A stretch of 64,000 nucleotides of DNA, taken from positions 124,001 through 188,000 of the forward strand of contig JOGW01000009.1 of NCBI GenBank assembly GCA_000721375.1, read 5' to 3'. Below the pieces are notes generated by a model that did no database searches, had not been told where the DNA came from, and was given only the letters and a program-made list of their open reading frames with translations. Origin of the DNA: Streptomyces sp. NRRL B-3428. Its GTDB lineage: Bacteria > Actinomycetota > Actinomycetes > Streptomycetales > Streptomycetaceae. A program made the position numbers and the translations under genes. Positions 62,929-64,000 of the stretch are shown in pieces; the stretch's first letter is position 1, and each line of letters starts with the position of its first letter.

Positions 62929-64000
62929 TCAGCTCCTCAGGAGTACGGCCGACGTGGGGACGCCCTCGCCCGCGGTCACCAGGCAGGTGGCCGCGTCGGG
63001 GACCTGGGCGGTGGAGGTGCCACGCAGCTGCTTGACACCCTCGGTGATCAGGTTGAAGCCGTGCACGTACGCCTCCGAGAGGCCGCCGCCGCTGGTGTTG
63101 ATGGGCAGCCGGCCGCCGATCTCCAGGGCCCCGCCCTCGGTGAACGCCCCGCCCTCGCCGCGCCCGCAGAAGCCGTAGCCCTCCAGGGAGAGCGGGATGA
63201 GAGGGGTGAACGCGTCGTAGATCTGCGCCACATCGACGTCGTCCGGCCCGAAGTCGGCCTGCTTCCACAGCTGTCGGGCCGCCGTCCAGGCCGGTCCCGA
63301 CAGCGGGTCGTCGTTCCAGTAGTTGACCATGCCGTGGTGCTGGGCGGGCAGGCCCTGGGCGACCGAGTGCAGGTAGACGGGCTTTTGGCGGCAGTCGCGG
63401 GCACGCTCGGCGGAGACGACGACCGCGGCAAGCGCGCCGTCCGTCTCCAGGCAGTTGTCGAAGAGGCAGAGCGGTTCGCTGATCCAGCGGGCCGTCATGT
63501 ACATCTCGCGGGTCAGCGGGCGCTCGTACATCTGCGCCGCCGGGTTCTGGTTGGCGCGGTTGCGGCAGGCGAGAGCCACGTTGAAGAGGTGGTCGCGGGT
63601 CGTCCCGTACTCGTGCATATGGCGCCGCGTCAGCATGCCGATCTCGTCGGCGGGACGGAGCAGACCGTACGGACGGGTCCACTGGCCGGGCGTCGGCAGC
63701 TGAACGGCCGTGTTCTTCCAGGGCCTCGGCCCCGAGCCGCGCTTGCGTGAGCGCCAGGCGACACCGACGCTCGCCTGACCGGTCGCGACCGCGGAGGCGA
63801 GATGGGCCAGTGTGCCGCAGGAGCCGCCGCCGCCGTATCCCACCTTGGAGAAGAAGGTGACGTCGCCCGCGCCGATCGCCTTGGCTATCTCGACCTCGTC
63901 GGTCTCCTCCATCGTGTACGAAGCGAAGCCGTCGACCTCGGACGGGTCGATGCCCGCGTCGTCGAGCGCCGCGAGAATGGCGCGGCACGCCAACGTCTTC
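62929..64000 (-). CDS. Thiolase-like lipid-transfer protein (Ltp2/SCPx type), 5-prime end outside window
   Basis: 357 residues visible; about 20-30 N-terminal residues lie beyond the right edge, where the frame stays open. Seen: LACRAILAALDDAGIDPSEVDGFAS in adjoining segments at the visible start; KVGYGGGGSCGTLAHLASAV at about 52-71 (fragment numbering), where the usual loading Cys is Gly; LFDNCLETDGALAAVVVSAE at about 176-195; QIYDAFTPLIPLSLEGYGFC at about 257-276; and GLSEAYVHGFN at about 306-316. The missing nucleophile and Tyr-Asp motif suggest a retro-aldolase rather than a thiolase. Adjacent to a DUF35 gene in the Ltp2-ChsH2 manner. Confidence 0.87.
   Translation of the reverse strand, partial: KTLACRAILAALDDAGIDPSEVDGFASYTMEETDEVEIAKAIGAGDVTFFSKVGYGGGGSCGTLAHLASAVATGQASVGVAWRSRKRGSGPRPWKNTAVQLPTPGQWTRPYGLLRPADEIGMLTRRHMHEYGTTRDHLFNVALACRNRANQNPAAQMYERPLTREMYMTARWISEPLCLFDNCLETDGALAAVVVSAERARDCRQKPVYLHSVAQGLPAQHHGMVNYWNDDPLSGPAWTAARQLWKQADFGPDDVDVAQIYDAFTPLIPLSLEGYGFCGRGEGGAFTEGGALEIGGRLPINTSGGGLSEAYVHGFNLITEGVKQLRGTSTAQVPDAATCLVTAGEGVPTSAVLLRS

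Noticed and set aside
1..64000. tRNA, rRNA, CRISPR array, insertion sequence or prophage
   Set aside because: Looked for cloverleaf-like segments, regular repeat-spacer patterns, transposase motifs and phage structural genes by eye; none found.

Overview
The window is high-GC actinobacterial DNA with Streptomyces-type gene density, codon use and regulators. I read it as a Streptomyces chromosome, core-region sequence on both flanks. From memory of S. coelicolor, the left 19 kb follows a known order: a SIS-domain gene next to the iron regulator dmdR1, then purU, an ECF sigma factor with its zinc anti-sigma factor, a STAS anti-anti-sigma protein and the EF-hand protein cabD. At 56-61 kb there is a TetR gene, kbpA and the serine/threonine kinase afsK. 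No rRNA, tRNA, CRISPR array, insertion sequence or phage gene was recognised.

Layout. 0-19 kb: housekeeping and regulatory genes (transporter tail, GNAT, PAS/GAF sensor, SIS protein, dmdR1, hydrolase, prim-pol-like protein, helix-turn-helix/TPR regulator, a Thr-Gln repeat membrane protein, a binding lipoprotein, purU, a PrmC-like methylase, sigma/anti-sigma, STAS, cabD). 19-30 kb and 35-40 kb, then 47-55 kb and 61-64 kb: acyl-CoA metabolism genes, comprising a CoA ligase, an amidohydrolase, a cyclase, four acyl-CoA dehydrogenases, an SDR, a zinc alcohol dehydrogenase, a flavin reductase, enoyl-CoA hydratase-like proteins, an ADP-forming-type acyl-CoA ligase, a flavin monooxygenase-like protein, DoxX, two DUF35 proteins, two thiolase-like proteins and an F420-type oxidoreductase. 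30-35 kb and 40-47 kb: accessory genes, including two MFS carriers, a GlxA-type AraC regulator, a VapBC-like pair, a broken HigBA-like pair, an XRE/DUF397 pair with a divergent ATPase, and a Tat-exported amine oxidase.

The main new observation is a 17-bp pseudo-palindrome, NCTGACGNNCCGTCAGA, found nine times. Every copy lies at the head of one of the acyl-CoA transcription units and none was seen elsewhere. It looks like one TetR-type operator tying scattered operons into a single regulon of about 32 kb. The TetR gene at 56079-56726 has a degenerate copy over its own start codon and is the best local candidate for the repressor. The enzymes fit CoA activation, dehydrogenation by two-subunit acyl-CoA dehydrogenases, hydration, oxidation and retro-aldol side-chain removal by cysteine-less thiolase/DUF35 pairs. 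This suggests a bulky (cyclic, branched or steroid-like) acid as substrate; the substrate itself cannot be read from the sequence.

A second observation is a pair of outward-facing promoters, 60 bp long with 53 identical bases, that match the RecA-independent (PafBC-type) DNA-damage promoter TTGTCRGTG-N8-TANNNT. They flank an MFS gene as inverted repeats and drive an alpha/beta hydrolase and a GlxA-like regulator.
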